Of a stretch of 64,000 nt of DNA, positions 50,970-59,341 are shown piece after piece. The DNA is taken from the NCBI GenBank assembly GCA_937887565.1, contig CALABS010000059.1, forward strand, positions 205,671 through 269,670, written 5' to 3'. The DNA comes from an uncultured Rhodospirillaceae bacterium (GTDB lineage: Bacteria; Pseudomonadota; Alphaproteobacteria; Rhodospirillales; Magnetospirillaceae). The notes beneath the pieces were generated by a model that was given only the letters and a program-made list of their open reading frames with translations, searched no databases and had not been told where the DNA came from. Each line of letters opens with the position of its first letter. Positions within the stretch are counted from its first letter, which is position 1. The position numbers and the translations under genes were made by a program.

Positions 50970-51563
50970 ATGGGATTTTCCACCGTCATCATCGTCGCGC
51001 TGGCCGCGGGCGTCGTGCTCGTCATCGGCGGCGGGCTGATGGTGTACATGGGCAACCTGGTCCGCTCGGCCTACGAGCTGAAGGTCCAGATCAACACCGA
51101 GGTCGAGGACCGCCTGACCAAGATGGGCGACGACCTCGACAAGAAGGCCCGCTGGATCAAGCGCGACCTCCTCGAGGAAATCGACAAGATCAAGACGGCG
51201 CTGCAGACCGACAACGCCCGCAAGATCGCCGAACTGTCCGAGCCGCTGCTGCACCAGTTGCAGGCGCTGGAGACGCAACTGCGCGACGAGCGCGGCCAGT
51301 TGGCCAAGGCCATCGAGTCCAACCGCGAGGGCCTGACGGCCCTGGACGGGCGGCTGAAGACCCTGCAGCGGAAGTTCGACCGCAAGGACGCGGAGGCTCC
51401 GGAATCCGCCGCCGCGCTGGACGACGCCGCCGCCGTGCTGGCGGCGCGGGCGGCCGCGTCGGCCGCCCCCGCCCCCGCCCCGGACGCTCCGGCCGAGGCG
51501 GAGCCGCCCCAGCCCGCCACGCCGGCGCCGGCGCCGCAAGAGGTCGCGAAGGCCGAGCCCTAA
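50970..51563 (+). CDS. Membrane-anchored coiled-coil protein with Pro/Ala-rich tail
   Basis: A 197-residue protein with one N-terminal helix (about 5-28: IIVALAAGVVLVIGGGLMVY) followed by a long charged helix (residues 40-140) with heptad-like pattern, for example KWI/DEIDKIKTALQTD and LQALETQLRDERGQLAKAIES. The last 50 residues are Ala/Pro-rich. It is not a recognised family. It may be a cytoplasmic scaffold tethered to the membrane. It is divergent from puuA. Confidence 0.55.
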   Translation: MGFSTVIIVALAAGVVLVIGGGLMVYMGNLVRSAYELKVQINTEVEDRLTKMGDDLDKKARWIKRDLLEEIDKIKTALQTDNARKIAELSEPLLHQLQALETQLRDERGQLAKAIESNREGLTALDGRLKTLQRKFDRKDAEAPESAAALDDAAAVLAARAAASAAPAPAPDAPAEAEPPQPATPAPAPQEVAKAEP

Positions 51564-51582
51564 GGCGCGCGGTTCGCCCCTT

Positions 51583-51615
51583 AGAGCCCGATGCCCAAGA
51601 TGTGCATCAGGCTCT
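51583..51615. other. Inverted repeat after the coiled-coil gene
   Basis: AGAGCC and GGCTCT with inner ATGC/GCAT form an interrupted hairpin 20 bases after the stop at 51563. No T-run follows. It may act as a weak terminator or nothing at all. The gap up to the chemoreceptor stop at 51757 holds no other clear feature. Confidence 0.4.
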
Positions 51616-51756
51616 ACGCTTGTTGATTTTGCCCTCGCCGGGCGCGGCCCTCCAGCCGCTTGGCCGCTCGCTCAATGCTCGCAATTCGTTGATTTTGTGG
51701 GCCGATTCACCAGACCGATGGTTCAGGGGCCTGAACCTTCGGCCTGGATCGGGCCA

Positions 51757-53169
51757 CTAGATCCGGTAGCCCATCCTGAGGCCGCCCCAATGGCGGCCCT
51801 GGACCATGATCGGCGCCGAGACGTCCTTCATCATCACGAACTGGCCGCCGCCCATGTCGCGGCGATAGGTCTGGAGCAGGAAGGGGGCGGTGTTCTGGCC
51901 GGCGCGCAGTCCGGTGCGGTCGTTGAAGATACGCCGGTTGCGGCAGTTGGCGTTGTTCCACACCGGGTCGGCGCCCTGGGGCTGCGAGAACTTGCGATTG
52001 TGGGTGGGCAGATAGCCGTTGCGGTCCACCGCCGCGCAGAACGCCACCTTGGGGTCGAAGCCCAGCGCCGCCTCCTGGATCTCGGGCAGAACCGAATCGG
52101 TGAAGCTGACGAACTTGGTCAGGTGCTGCACCGGGTTGCTGCCCGGAACGGCAAGGTAATTCTCGTCGAACAGCTCGGCCATGGTGATGCGGCCCGAGCC
52201 CACCGCCTGCTCGAAAAGGCCGGCGACCTTGCGGGCGTTGCCCCGGACGAATTCGATGAAGCGGGTGTCGTTGGTGCGATAGCCGGACTGGGCGATGAAC
52301 CCGACCAGCTCCTCGGCGTGGCCCAGCAGCGAGGTGATCCGCTCGTCGGCGCGCTTGAGCGACTCGCTGGTCATGGAGACGCCCTCGAAGAACTTGTCGA
52401 TCTCGCCGATCACCGTCGAGCACTGGTCCAGCGAGGTCGAGGCGGCATGGGAGATGTCGCCCACCCGGGCGTCGACGGTACCGATGGCTTCGCCGAACAC
52501 CGCCACCGCGCCATTGATGACGCCGACGCCGGAATTGACCGAGTCCGCCATCTTCAGCGTGTCGGTGGAGGTGGAGATGAGGTCGTCGACCGTGCCCGAC
52601 AGCTTGCCCACCGTCTCGTCGATGCCGGAGGTGACCTCGGCGGTCTGGCGGGCCAGGGTCTTGACCTCGGTGGCCACCACCGCGAAGCCCTTGCCGGCGT
52701 CGCCGGCGCGGGCCGCCTCGATGGTGGCGTTCAAGGCCAGCAGATTGGTTTGGCGCGCGATCTTCTGGATGTTGCGGGACATGCTGCCCACCTCGCCCAG
52801 GGCGCCCTCCAGTTCCTCCAGGCGCTGCTCGATGCCCTGGACCGACCCCACCAGTTCGTTGATGTCGGTCAGTGCCTCCTCGATGGTGCGCAAGCTGTCC
52901 GACGACTGCTGGCCGGCATGGGCGGTGACGTCGCGGGTCTCGCGGCCGGCGGCGTCGATGCTGCGGATCGCCTCGGCCATGCGATGGGCGATGGACTTCA
53001 GATTGCCGAACAGTTCTTCCTGATGGGTGACGAATTTGGCCAGACCGTCGATGGTACCCGCGATATCCGCCACTTCAAGGCTCAGCGCCTCGACCTTTTC
53101 CAACACCTCGCCGGCGAATGCGTCGGCCGCGCCGGCCTCGGGGCGCCCGGCGCCCACGGGTTCCGCCAT
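51757..53169 (-). CDS. Cytoplasmic methyl-accepting chemotaxis protein with C-terminal sensory domain
   Basis: A 470-residue soluble receptor with no transmembrane helix. The signalling tip is at about residues 135-160 (IARQTNLLALNATIEAARAG) and is followed by a C-terminal domain of about 170 residues (GRITMAELFDENYLAVPGSN, DPKVAFCAAVDRNGYLPTHN, GQFVMMKDVSAPIMVQGRHW) that resembles a Cache-like sensor. The unusual order puts the input module after the signalling domain. The function is to sense a cytoplasmic cue and signal to a CheA complex. Confidence 0.85.
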   Translation of the reverse strand: MAEPVGAGRPEAGAADAFAGEVLEKVEALSLEVADIAGTIDGLAKFVTHQEELFGNLKSIAHRMAEAIRSIDAAGRETRDVTAHAGQQSSDSLRTIEEALTDINELVGSVQGIEQRLEELEGALGEVGSMSRNIQKIARQTNLLALNATIEAARAGDAGKGFAVVATEVKTLARQTAEVTSGIDETVGKLSGTVDDLISTSTDTLKMADSVNSGVGVINGAVAVFGEAIGTVDARVGDISHAASTSLDQCSTVIGEIDKFFEGVSMTSESLKRADERITSLLGHAEELVGFIAQSGYRTNDTRFIEFVRGNARKVAGLFEQAVGSGRITMAELFDENYLAVPGSNPVQHLTKFVSFTDSVLPEIQEAALGFDPKVAFCAAVDRNGYLPTHNRKFSQPQGADPVWNNANCRNRRIFNDRTGLRAGQNTAPFLLQTYRRDMGGGQFVMMKDVSAPIMVQGRHWGGLRMGYRI

Positions 53170-53326
53170 GAAAACCTCCCGCCTATTGTTCTTCTTGACC
53201 CCGCGACCCCGGTCTTCCGGGTGCCACTTTTGTTAAGTTCGACTTACACCATCGACGCTCCACTGGTCAATTGATACACACGCCATAAAAAAACAACCCA
53301 TATGTTCACCACAGGAATTTTGTGGT

Positions 53327-53539
53327 TTAGGCGAATCCAATATTGATGGCCGCCAGCCGCTCGGCCAGGACGTGCCGAACCTGCTCGACGTCACATCCCA
53401 TCAGGGCCGCATCTTCCAGGATGTCCCGCGCGCAGGCCTCGAACTCCGCTAGATTCTGGTCCAGCACCTTGAGCTTTTCGTTGCAGCTCACCGGTTGGCC
53501 GGCCGGCGTCAACCACAGTCCCGTCGATATCCGCTTCAT
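53327..53539 (-). CDS. Small conserved-looking hypothetical protein
   Basis: A 70-residue protein starting MKRISTGLWLTPAGQPVSC with an acidic helical C-terminus. No family is recognised. The ATG at 53539 gives a compact protein; a longer frame upstream is Arg-rich and unlikely. A weak hairpin (53308-53326) follows the stop on the minus strand. Confidence 0.45.
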   Translation of the reverse strand: MKRISTGLWLTPAGQPVSCNEKLKVLDQNLAEFEACARDILEDAALMGCDVEQVRHVLAERLAAINIGFA

Positions 53540-53615
53540 GCGTGCTCCCGTCGCCTGGATGCCAGTGTGCCCGCGCCACCCGCCCGCTGTCCACCGCGAG
53601 AAGAGGGTGGAGGTC

Positions 53616-55619
53616 CTACGCCGTCGGCGCGCTGCGCACCCAGGCCCGCAACCACTCGGCGACACTCCACGCCTGCGAGATGCAGCCGCGCGGAACGAAG
53701 GGCGGGTCGGCGTCGAAGACCTCGGCGATGGAGCCGACCCCGACGTCGTCGAGATGGGGAATCAGGCCTTCGAGCAACCGGCGGGCCTCGGCGTGGCCGT
53801 CGGCGGGATGAAGCCGCAGCCAGGCATCCACGTAATGCCCGATCAGCCACGCCCACACCGTGCCCTGGTGATAGGCGGCGTCGCGGGCGCGCAGGTTGCC
53901 GAAATAGCGCGGCTTGTAGTCGGGATGACCGGGGTCGAGCGAGCGCAGCCCCAAGGGTGTCAGCAGCTTGGAGCGCACCGTCTCGACCACCGCCTCCCAC
54001 CGGTCGGCATCGAGCACCGGATGCGCCAGCGACACTGCGAAGATCTGGTTGGGTCGGCACGAGGGGTCGTCGCCGCCGTCCTCGCCGTCGACCACGTCGA
54101 ACAGCCAGCCGGCGGCCGGATTCCAGAAGCGCTGGTTGAAGGATCGCCGGACCCGTTCCGCATCAGCCGCCGCCTGGGCGGCGCGCCCGTCGTCGCCGGT
54201 GTCGCGCAGCCAGCCCTCCATCAGCCGGAGCGCATTGTACCACAGGGCGTTCAGTTCCACCGCCTTGCCCCGGCGCGGGGTGACCACCCAATCCTCGACC
54301 TTGGCGTCCATCCAGGTCAGTTGCAGGCCCTCGGCCCCCTGGCGCAGCAGCCCGTCGGCCGGATCGACGCCGATATTGTAATGGGTGCCCGCGCGATGGT
54401 GGTCGAGGATGGAGGTCAGCACCGGCAGCAGGCGGTGCAGCATGCGGCGGTCGCCGGTGGCCTCGAGATACTTGTCGATGGCGTGGAAGAACCACAGCGT
54501 GGCGTCGGCGGTGTTGTACTTGCCGTCCAGGCTGCGGTCGGGAAAGTCGTTGGGAATCAGGCCGTCACGGACATAATGGGCGAAGGTGGACAGGATCCAC
54601 CGGGCCTCGTCGGGACGGCCGGTCACCAGGGTCAGCCCGGGAAGGCTGATCATGGTGTCGCGGCCCCAGTCGGCGAACCAGTGATAGCCGGCGATGACGG
54701 TGCGGACGTCCTCGCCCTGTGACCGGGCCCTGGTCTGGTCGCGCACCCGGGTGCGCGGCACCACCAGGAAGCTGTCGGCGGCCAGGACCAGCTCGGCGGC
54801 GGCACCGTGCCGCAGCTCGGGATTGGCCAGCGACACCAGCCGGCGGCGTCGCTCCAGTTCGAACGCGCGGGCTTCGTCGGCGGTGAGCGCCAACGCCACG
54901 TGCCACGGCTCGGCCGACGCCAACAGGGTGACCGGCTGGGTGCACAGGCGGGCGCGCAGCACCCCCGGGCTCCACAGCCGCGCCCGCGACGGATAGCCGC
55001 GATCCGCCTCGATCCGGTAGAAGCCCTCGATGGATTCGCCCTCGTCCAGGGCGAAACGGGCCTCGTCGCCGTCCAGCTTGAGCCTGAGGGGCGGATAGCC
55101 GGCCAGGGCGATCTCGAACCGCCCCTGGTCGGCGGTGACCACCGGCACGCCCTCGGCGCAGCGGTCCAACGTGTCGTCGTGGCCGCGAAACTGTGTCCAC
55201 GGCCGGATCTCCATCTCCACCGGCCCCGGCCCCGACACCAGGCGCCAGGTGGCGAAGGCGGTGTTCTGCTGATGGGGCATCACCACCCGTTTCTCGACCA
55301 CCGCGCCATGGGCTTCGTAGCGCCACATCGGCAGCCCCCATTCCAGCCGGAAGTCGACCAGCGCCCCCGCCTCGCCGTCCTCGCCGTTGAGGGTGAAGTA
55401 GGTGCCGCCGGGGAGCACCACCGTCTCGCCCAGGTGATGCAGCATCATGGTCCGTCCCAGCGGCGCCGGCAGGGCGGCGATCAGCAGCCCGTGATAGCGC
55501 CGCGTCAGGGCGCCGGTCAGCGTGCCGCAGGCATAGCCGCCCAGCCCGTTGGCCACCAGCCATTCCTTGTCGGGGAGGTCGCGGGCGGTCTGGGGATCGA
55601 TGTGGCGGACGACATCCAT
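53616..55619 (-). CDS. Glycogen debranching enzyme (amylo-alpha-1,6-glucosidase)
   Basis: A 667-residue glycoside hydrolase family-type debranching enzyme. An N-terminal beta-sandwich domain contains KEWLVANGLGGYACGTLTGA, and an (alpha/alpha)6 barrel follows with HWFADWGRDTMISLPGL and RPNQIFAVSL, both typical of this group. The C-terminal KPRYFGNLRARDAAYHQGTV closes the active site. It debranches glycogen or similar alpha-1,6-linked glucan. It follows the trehalohydrolase by two bases and is co-transcribed. Confidence 0.9.
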   Translation of the reverse strand: MDVVRHIDPQTARDLPDKEWLVANGLGGYACGTLTGALTRRYHGLLIAALPAPLGRTMMLHHLGETVVLPGGTYFTLNGEDGEAGALVDFRLEWGLPMWRYEAHGAVVEKRVVMPHQQNTAFATWRLVSGPGPVEMEIRPWTQFRGHDDTLDRCAEGVPVVTADQGRFEIALAGYPPLRLKLDGDEARFALDEGESIEGFYRIEADRGYPSRARLWSPGVLRARLCTQPVTLLASAEPWHVALALTADEARAFELERRRRLVSLANPELRHGAAAELVLAADSFLVVPRTRVRDQTRARSQGEDVRTVIAGYHWFADWGRDTMISLPGLTLVTGRPDEARWILSTFAHYVRDGLIPNDFPDRSLDGKYNTADATLWFFHAIDKYLEATGDRRMLHRLLPVLTSILDHHRAGTHYNIGVDPADGLLRQGAEGLQLTWMDAKVEDWVVTPRRGKAVELNALWYNALRLMEGWLRDTGDDGRAAQAAADAERVRRSFNQRFWNPAAGWLFDVVDGEDGGDDPSCRPNQIFAVSLAHPVLDADRWEAVVETVRSKLLTPLGLRSLDPGHPDYKPRYFGNLRARDAAYHQGTVWAWLIGHYVDAWLRLHPADGHAEARRLLEGLIPHLDDVGVGSIAEVFDADPPFVPRGCISQAWSVAEWLRAWVRSAPTA

Positions 55620-55621
55620 GG

Positions 55622-57460
55622 TCAGGGCTCCGGAACCAGCAACAGGGCGCATCGGGCGGTGACACGCCAACCGTCGTCGCGGTCCGGGAACGGGGCGCCG
55701 CCGCCGCCATAGGCGGCCCGCTCGCTGTCCCAGGCCAAGCTCCATCGCCGTCCCGCCGGCGGCGCCAACAGGGGCTCGGGCGCCGCGGCGAGATGAAGGT
55801 CGTCGCCGAGGTTGACCAACAGCAGGCGGTCGTCCCCGTCCGCCCCGAACCACCGCAGGCAGAACGCATCCTCGCCCAGCACCGCACCGTCGAGGCCGTG
55901 CCGCCCCTGCGCCGCCAGGACCGGGTCCTCGCGGCGCAAGCGCAGCAGGTCGCGATGCAGCGCCACCGCCCGAGCATGGTCCCGCCGCTGGGACGGGTCA
56001 AGCACGCACGCCCGCCAGACCGCCTCGGCGCCGGGCTCCGGCAGGGCACGCTCGACACCCGCCGCCCGCAGGCCGGGGAACTGGGTCAGGAACGCCGCCC
56101 GCCCGGCCCGCACCTGGCCGGCCAGCCAGTCGCGGTGATCGGCGAAGAAGGTGAAGGGCGTCGATGCGCCGTATTCCTGGCCCTGGAACAACAGCGGCGT
56201 CTGCGGCCCCAACAGCAGCAAGGCGGTCAGCGCCCGCCACACCGCCGGCGCCGCGACCGATTCGGGGCGATGGCCGGCCAGGGTGTTGGCGACCTGATCG
56301 TGGTTCTCCAGATAGGTGACGAAGCGCTTGGGGTCGAGTCCGGCCGTGGGGGTGCCCCGGCGCTTGCCCTGCCAGGCATAGCGCTGACCCTGGTAGAGGA
56401 ACCCCCGCTTGGCCGCCGAGACGAATTCCTGCGGGTCGCCCCGGTGATCCATGTAGTAGGCCTCGCGGCGGCCGGTGGCCGCCACCATGGCCGAATGGTG
56501 GAAATCGTCGTTCCACAGCGCGTCGAGGCCGTGGTCGGTCAGCAGCCGCACGTCCTGGGGCTCGTTCTCGGCCACCATCAGGATGGGCCGCCCGCCCGCC
56601 GCCGCCCGGGCCCGGGCGGTGATCTCGGCCAGGATGTGGGGGGTGGAGGCGTCGATCATCGACTGGGTGGCATCCAGCCGCAGGCCGTCGAAATGGAACT
56701 CGGCGATCCAGTAGGCGGCGTTGGCGGCGAAGAAGTCCCGCACCGGCGCCAATCGCGGCCCGTCGAAGGCGATGGCGTCGCCCCATTCGTTCTCGTGGCG
56801 ATTGGTGAAGAACGCCGGGGCGAACCGGGCCAGGAAATTGCCGTCGGGTCCGAAATGGTTGTAGACCACGTCCAGGATCACCGCCAGGCCGACGGCATGC
56901 GCCCGATCCACGAAGGCGCGCAGATCGTCGGGCGCGCCGTAGAGATGCGTCGGCGCATAGAGGTCGACGCCGTCATAGCCCCAGCCGAACCGCCCCGGGA
57001 ACTCGGCCACCGGCATCATCTCGATGCAGGTCACCCCCAGGTCGCGCAGCCAGCCCAGCCAATCGGCCGCCGCCGCCCAAGTTCCCTCGGGCGTGAAGGT
57101 GCCCACATGCAGCTCGTAGATGACCTGACCGTCCAGCCGGGCACCGCGCCAGGCCCGGTCCGACCACGCGAAGGCCGCCGGATCGACCACCTGCGACGGG
57201 CCGTGCGGCCCTTCGGGCTGAAAGCGCGAGGCGGGGTCCGGAAACAGCCCCTGGCCATCGAGCCGGTAGCGGTAGCGGGTTCCCGCCCCGGCCGTCGCCG
57301 CCCATCCCCGGTGCCAGCCGTCGTCGTCGCCGGCCAGGACCAGCCTGTCGCCATCGCCGAACAGCACCTCGACCCTGGCGACCGCCGGCGCCCACACCCG
57401 GAAATCCACCCCGCCAGTGGGCATCACCTCGGCACCGTACGGCCAGCGGCGCCCCGCCAT
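55622..57460 (-). CDS. treZ: Malto-oligosyltrehalose trehalohydrolase
   Basis: A 612-residue alpha-amylase family enzyme (GH13) with an N-terminal beta-sandwich (VDFRVWAPAVARVEVLFGDG), then YELHVGTFTPEGTWAAA, and catalytic motifs DVVYNHFG, GLRLDATQSM, AENE and ENHDQV. It releases trehalose from maltooligosyl trehalose. The partner treY is not in the window. Together with the debranching enzyme it makes trehalose from glycogen, a common osmoprotection route. Confidence 0.92.
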   Translation of the reverse strand: MAGRRWPYGAEVMPTGGVDFRVWAPAVARVEVLFGDGDRLVLAGDDDGWHRGWAATAGAGTRYRYRLDGQGLFPDPASRFQPEGPHGPSQVVDPAAFAWSDRAWRGARLDGQVIYELHVGTFTPEGTWAAAADWLGWLRDLGVTCIEMMPVAEFPGRFGWGYDGVDLYAPTHLYGAPDDLRAFVDRAHAVGLAVILDVVYNHFGPDGNFLARFAPAFFTNRHENEWGDAIAFDGPRLAPVRDFFAANAAYWIAEFHFDGLRLDATQSMIDASTPHILAEITARARAAAGGRPILMVAENEPQDVRLLTDHGLDALWNDDFHHSAMVAATGRREAYYMDHRGDPQEFVSAAKRGFLYQGQRYAWQGKRRGTPTAGLDPKRFVTYLENHDQVANTLAGHRPESVAAPAVWRALTALLLLGPQTPLLFQGQEYGASTPFTFFADHRDWLAGQVRAGRAAFLTQFPGLRAAGVERALPEPGAEAVWRACVLDPSQRRDHARAVALHRDLLRLRREDPVLAAQGRHGLDGAVLGEDAFCLRWFGADGDDRLLLVNLGDDLHLAAAPEPLLAPPAGRRWSLAWDSERAAYGGGGAPFPDRDDGWRVTARCALLLVPEP

Positions 57461-57462
57461 CC

Positions 57463-57678
57463 CTAGACCGGCCGCCGACGACTCTCGCGAAAGACCTCGG
57501 CGCTGGCGGCGGCGTCCTTGTGGGAGGCCGGATAGCCGATCAACTGCTCGGGGTTCGGAGGCGCCTGGTCGGCGGACGCCGACGCCGACTCCGCCCCACC
57601 CCGCCGCCGCAACATCCGCGCCACCATCCAACCTGCGCCCAGGGCGGCGATCCCCACCGCCGCGCTCCGCAACTTCAT
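57463..57678 (-). CDS. Small single-helix membrane protein
   Basis: A 71-residue protein with one N-terminal hydrophobic helix (AAVGIAALGAGWMVARML) and a polar tail (ASADQAPPNPEQLIGYPASH). GAGGA precedes the ATG. It lies upstream of treZ on the same strand, two bases from the treZ start, so it may be translated with it. The family is unknown. Confidence 0.5.
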   Translation of the reverse strand: MKLRSAAVGIAALGAGWMVARMLRRRGGAESASASADQAPPNPEQLIGYPASHKDAAASAEVFRESRRRPV

Positions 57679-57778
57679 CGCGTCCTCCCGTTCCGTGTCG
57701 TGACCGGGAAACACCCTTGGCGAAAGGCGGTTCCATCGGGATGATGGAGCCCGCCACCACCGGACCACGGAGAGAACG

Positions 57779-57967
57779 ATGAGCGGATGGGGATGCCCCC
57801 ACGAGATCGACGGAGCCTGCACCCGCCTGGGCGGCAAGCCCTGCGACCCCGGCATGAAGGGGTGCATCCTTCATGGCCGCTTCCGCTTTTCCAACGCGGA
57901 CAAGAATCGGCCCACTCCCCCGGTCAAGCCCTCCCCCCCGGAGTCGCGCGAGCCCGAAAAGGGGTGA
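57779..57967 (+). CDS. Small Cys-rich protein
   Basis: A 62-residue protein beginning MSGWGCPHEIDGACTRLGGK with Cys at about 6, 14, 22 and 29, and a Pro/Ser-rich tail. The four cysteines suggest a metal site. GGAGAG lies before the ATG. The family is not assigned; it is separated from the RTX gene by about 117 bases. Confidence 0.5.
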   Translation: MSGWGCPHEIDGACTRLGGKPCDPGMKGCILHGRFRFSNADKNRPTPPVKPSPPESREPEKG

Positions 57968-58084
57968 TGCCACCGCCGGGGAGGCTTTTCAGCGCACAAG
58001 GAGAATGTCCACCCGTTCAGGCAACCTGATCGGACAAACGCCGTTCCCATCCGCAGTTGGCAACTTCACACAGGGAGCCCGCAG

Positions 58085-59281
58085 ATGGCGAACGGAGCTA
58101 ACCAAATTATCTCCGGCCTGCTCGGGGACGTGGACGTCAAGAGCGGCGCTGGCACCACGCAGATCGCCTTGGTCGGCGGCGACGACAACGACCTTCTGGT
58201 GGGAACGCCCGACACCCCGATCGTGATCGGCGGCCAGGGCGACGACATCCTGATCGCCCCGGACGTCGCCGACGTCTCGGGATCCACCGGCAACGGCGAC
58301 ACCGGGGATACCGGCGACACCGGGGATACCGGGGATACCGGCGATACCGGGGATACCGGCGACACCGGGGACGGAACCGGCGGGGCCGGCGATGACACCG
58401 GCGACACTGGCGATACCGGCGACCAGACCGGCGATACCGGTGACACGGGTGACACCGGCGACACCGGAGACCAGACCGGCGATACGGGTGACACCGGCGA
58501 CACCGGCGATACGGGTGACACCGGCGACACCGGCGATACCGGCGATACCGGAGACCAGACCGGCGATACGGGTGACACCGGCGACACGGGAGACACCGGC
58601 GACACCGGTGATACCGGCGATACCGGCGACCAGACCGACGGCGACACGACCGTCGGCGGCGGCGAGGTCAGCGGCTTCACCCTGCTGGGCGGCGAAGGCA
58701 ACGACGTCCTTGTCGGCAGCAACGGCGACGACGTGCTGTATGGCGACGACGGCAACGATGTGATGGTCGGCGGCTCCGGCGACGACGTGCATCGCGGCGG
58801 CGGCGGTGCCGACCTGTTCATCTTCGATGGTGGACACGACGTCATCCGCGACTTCACCTTCGACCAGGGCGATCGCCTGCTGGTCGCCACCGGCGCCACC
58901 CTGGAAGACCTGATGGCCGCGCTCGACGACGCGCAGTCCAACGGCGACGGCACCGGCGACGACACCGGCGACCAGACCGCCGACGCCGCCGACGCCGCCG
59001 ACGGCGACGCCACCACGGTTCCGGGCGTCGACATCAGCGACGTCACCGATGGCGCCACCGGCGGCAGTACCGACGACGCCACCGGCGGACAGGCAGGTGA
59101 CGGGGCCACCGGCGGGTCGACCGGCGATGACACCGGCGACGACACCGGCGATACCGGCGACGACACCGGCGACGGCCAGCAGGATGCCGATTCGGTGACC
59201 CTCGCGCTCGACGACGACAACTCCATCACCTTGATCGGGGTGACGGCCGATGACGTGACGCAGGATTGGTTCATCGCCTGA
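58085..59281 (+). CDS. RTX-type type I secretion substrate with Gly-Asp-Thr microsatellite
   Basis: A 398-residue acidic protein. An RTX motif GGQGDDIL is at about residues 55-62, and the middle has a tandem set LGGEGNDVLVGSNGDDVLYG then GGSGDDVHRGGGGADLFIF, expected to bind calcium as a beta-roll. Two long runs of GDT/GDTGDQT (about 70-185) and a shorter one near the C-terminus make up a third of the protein. It ends in DWFIA. It is followed directly by a type I ATPase and an HlyD-like adaptor, so it is a likely secreted substrate. GGGAG precedes the ATG. Confidence 0.85.
   Translation: MANGANQIISGLLGDVDVKSGAGTTQIALVGGDDNDLLVGTPDTPIVIGGQGDDILIAPDVADVSGSTGNGDTGDTGDTGDTGDTGDTGDTGDTGDGTGGAGDDTGDTGDTGDQTGDTGDTGDTGDTGDQTGDTGDTGDTGDTGDTGDTGDTGDTGDQTGDTGDTGDTGDTGDTGDTGDTGDQTDGDTTVGGGEVSGFTLLGGEGNDVLVGSNGDDVLYGDDGNDVMVGGSGDDVHRGGGGADLFIFDGGHDVIRDFTFDQGDRLLVATGATLEDLMAALDDAQSNGDGTGDDTGDQTADAADAADGDATTVPGVDISDVTDGATGGSTDDATGGQAGDGATGGSTGDDTGDDTGDTGDDTGDGQQDADSVTLALDDDNSITLIGVTADDVTQDWFIA
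58290..58642 (+). repeat. 9-bp (Gly-Asp-Thr) tandem microsatellite tract
   Basis: Units such as GGCGACACC and GGGGATACC repeat many times, broken only by a few GGAACC, GCCGGC and CAGACC insertions. Because the unit is 9 bases, slippage would change length without breaking the frame. A shorter similar stretch occurs near 59118-59175. Confidence 0.95.
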
Positions 59282-59341
59282 CCCTTGGGCCGCTCCGCCT
59301 TGGGTGGGGCGGCCGTCCTTTCCCCGCTGACGGTGACCTCC

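Noticed and set aside
53308..53326. Terminator after the small gene at 53327
   Set aside because: The stem is only six base pairs and the A-run (53287-53293) is 14 bases away, so it is too weak to call.
58290..58642. Possible CRISPR-like array
   Set aside because: The repeats are contiguous 9-base units with no unique spacers and encode a peptide repeat.
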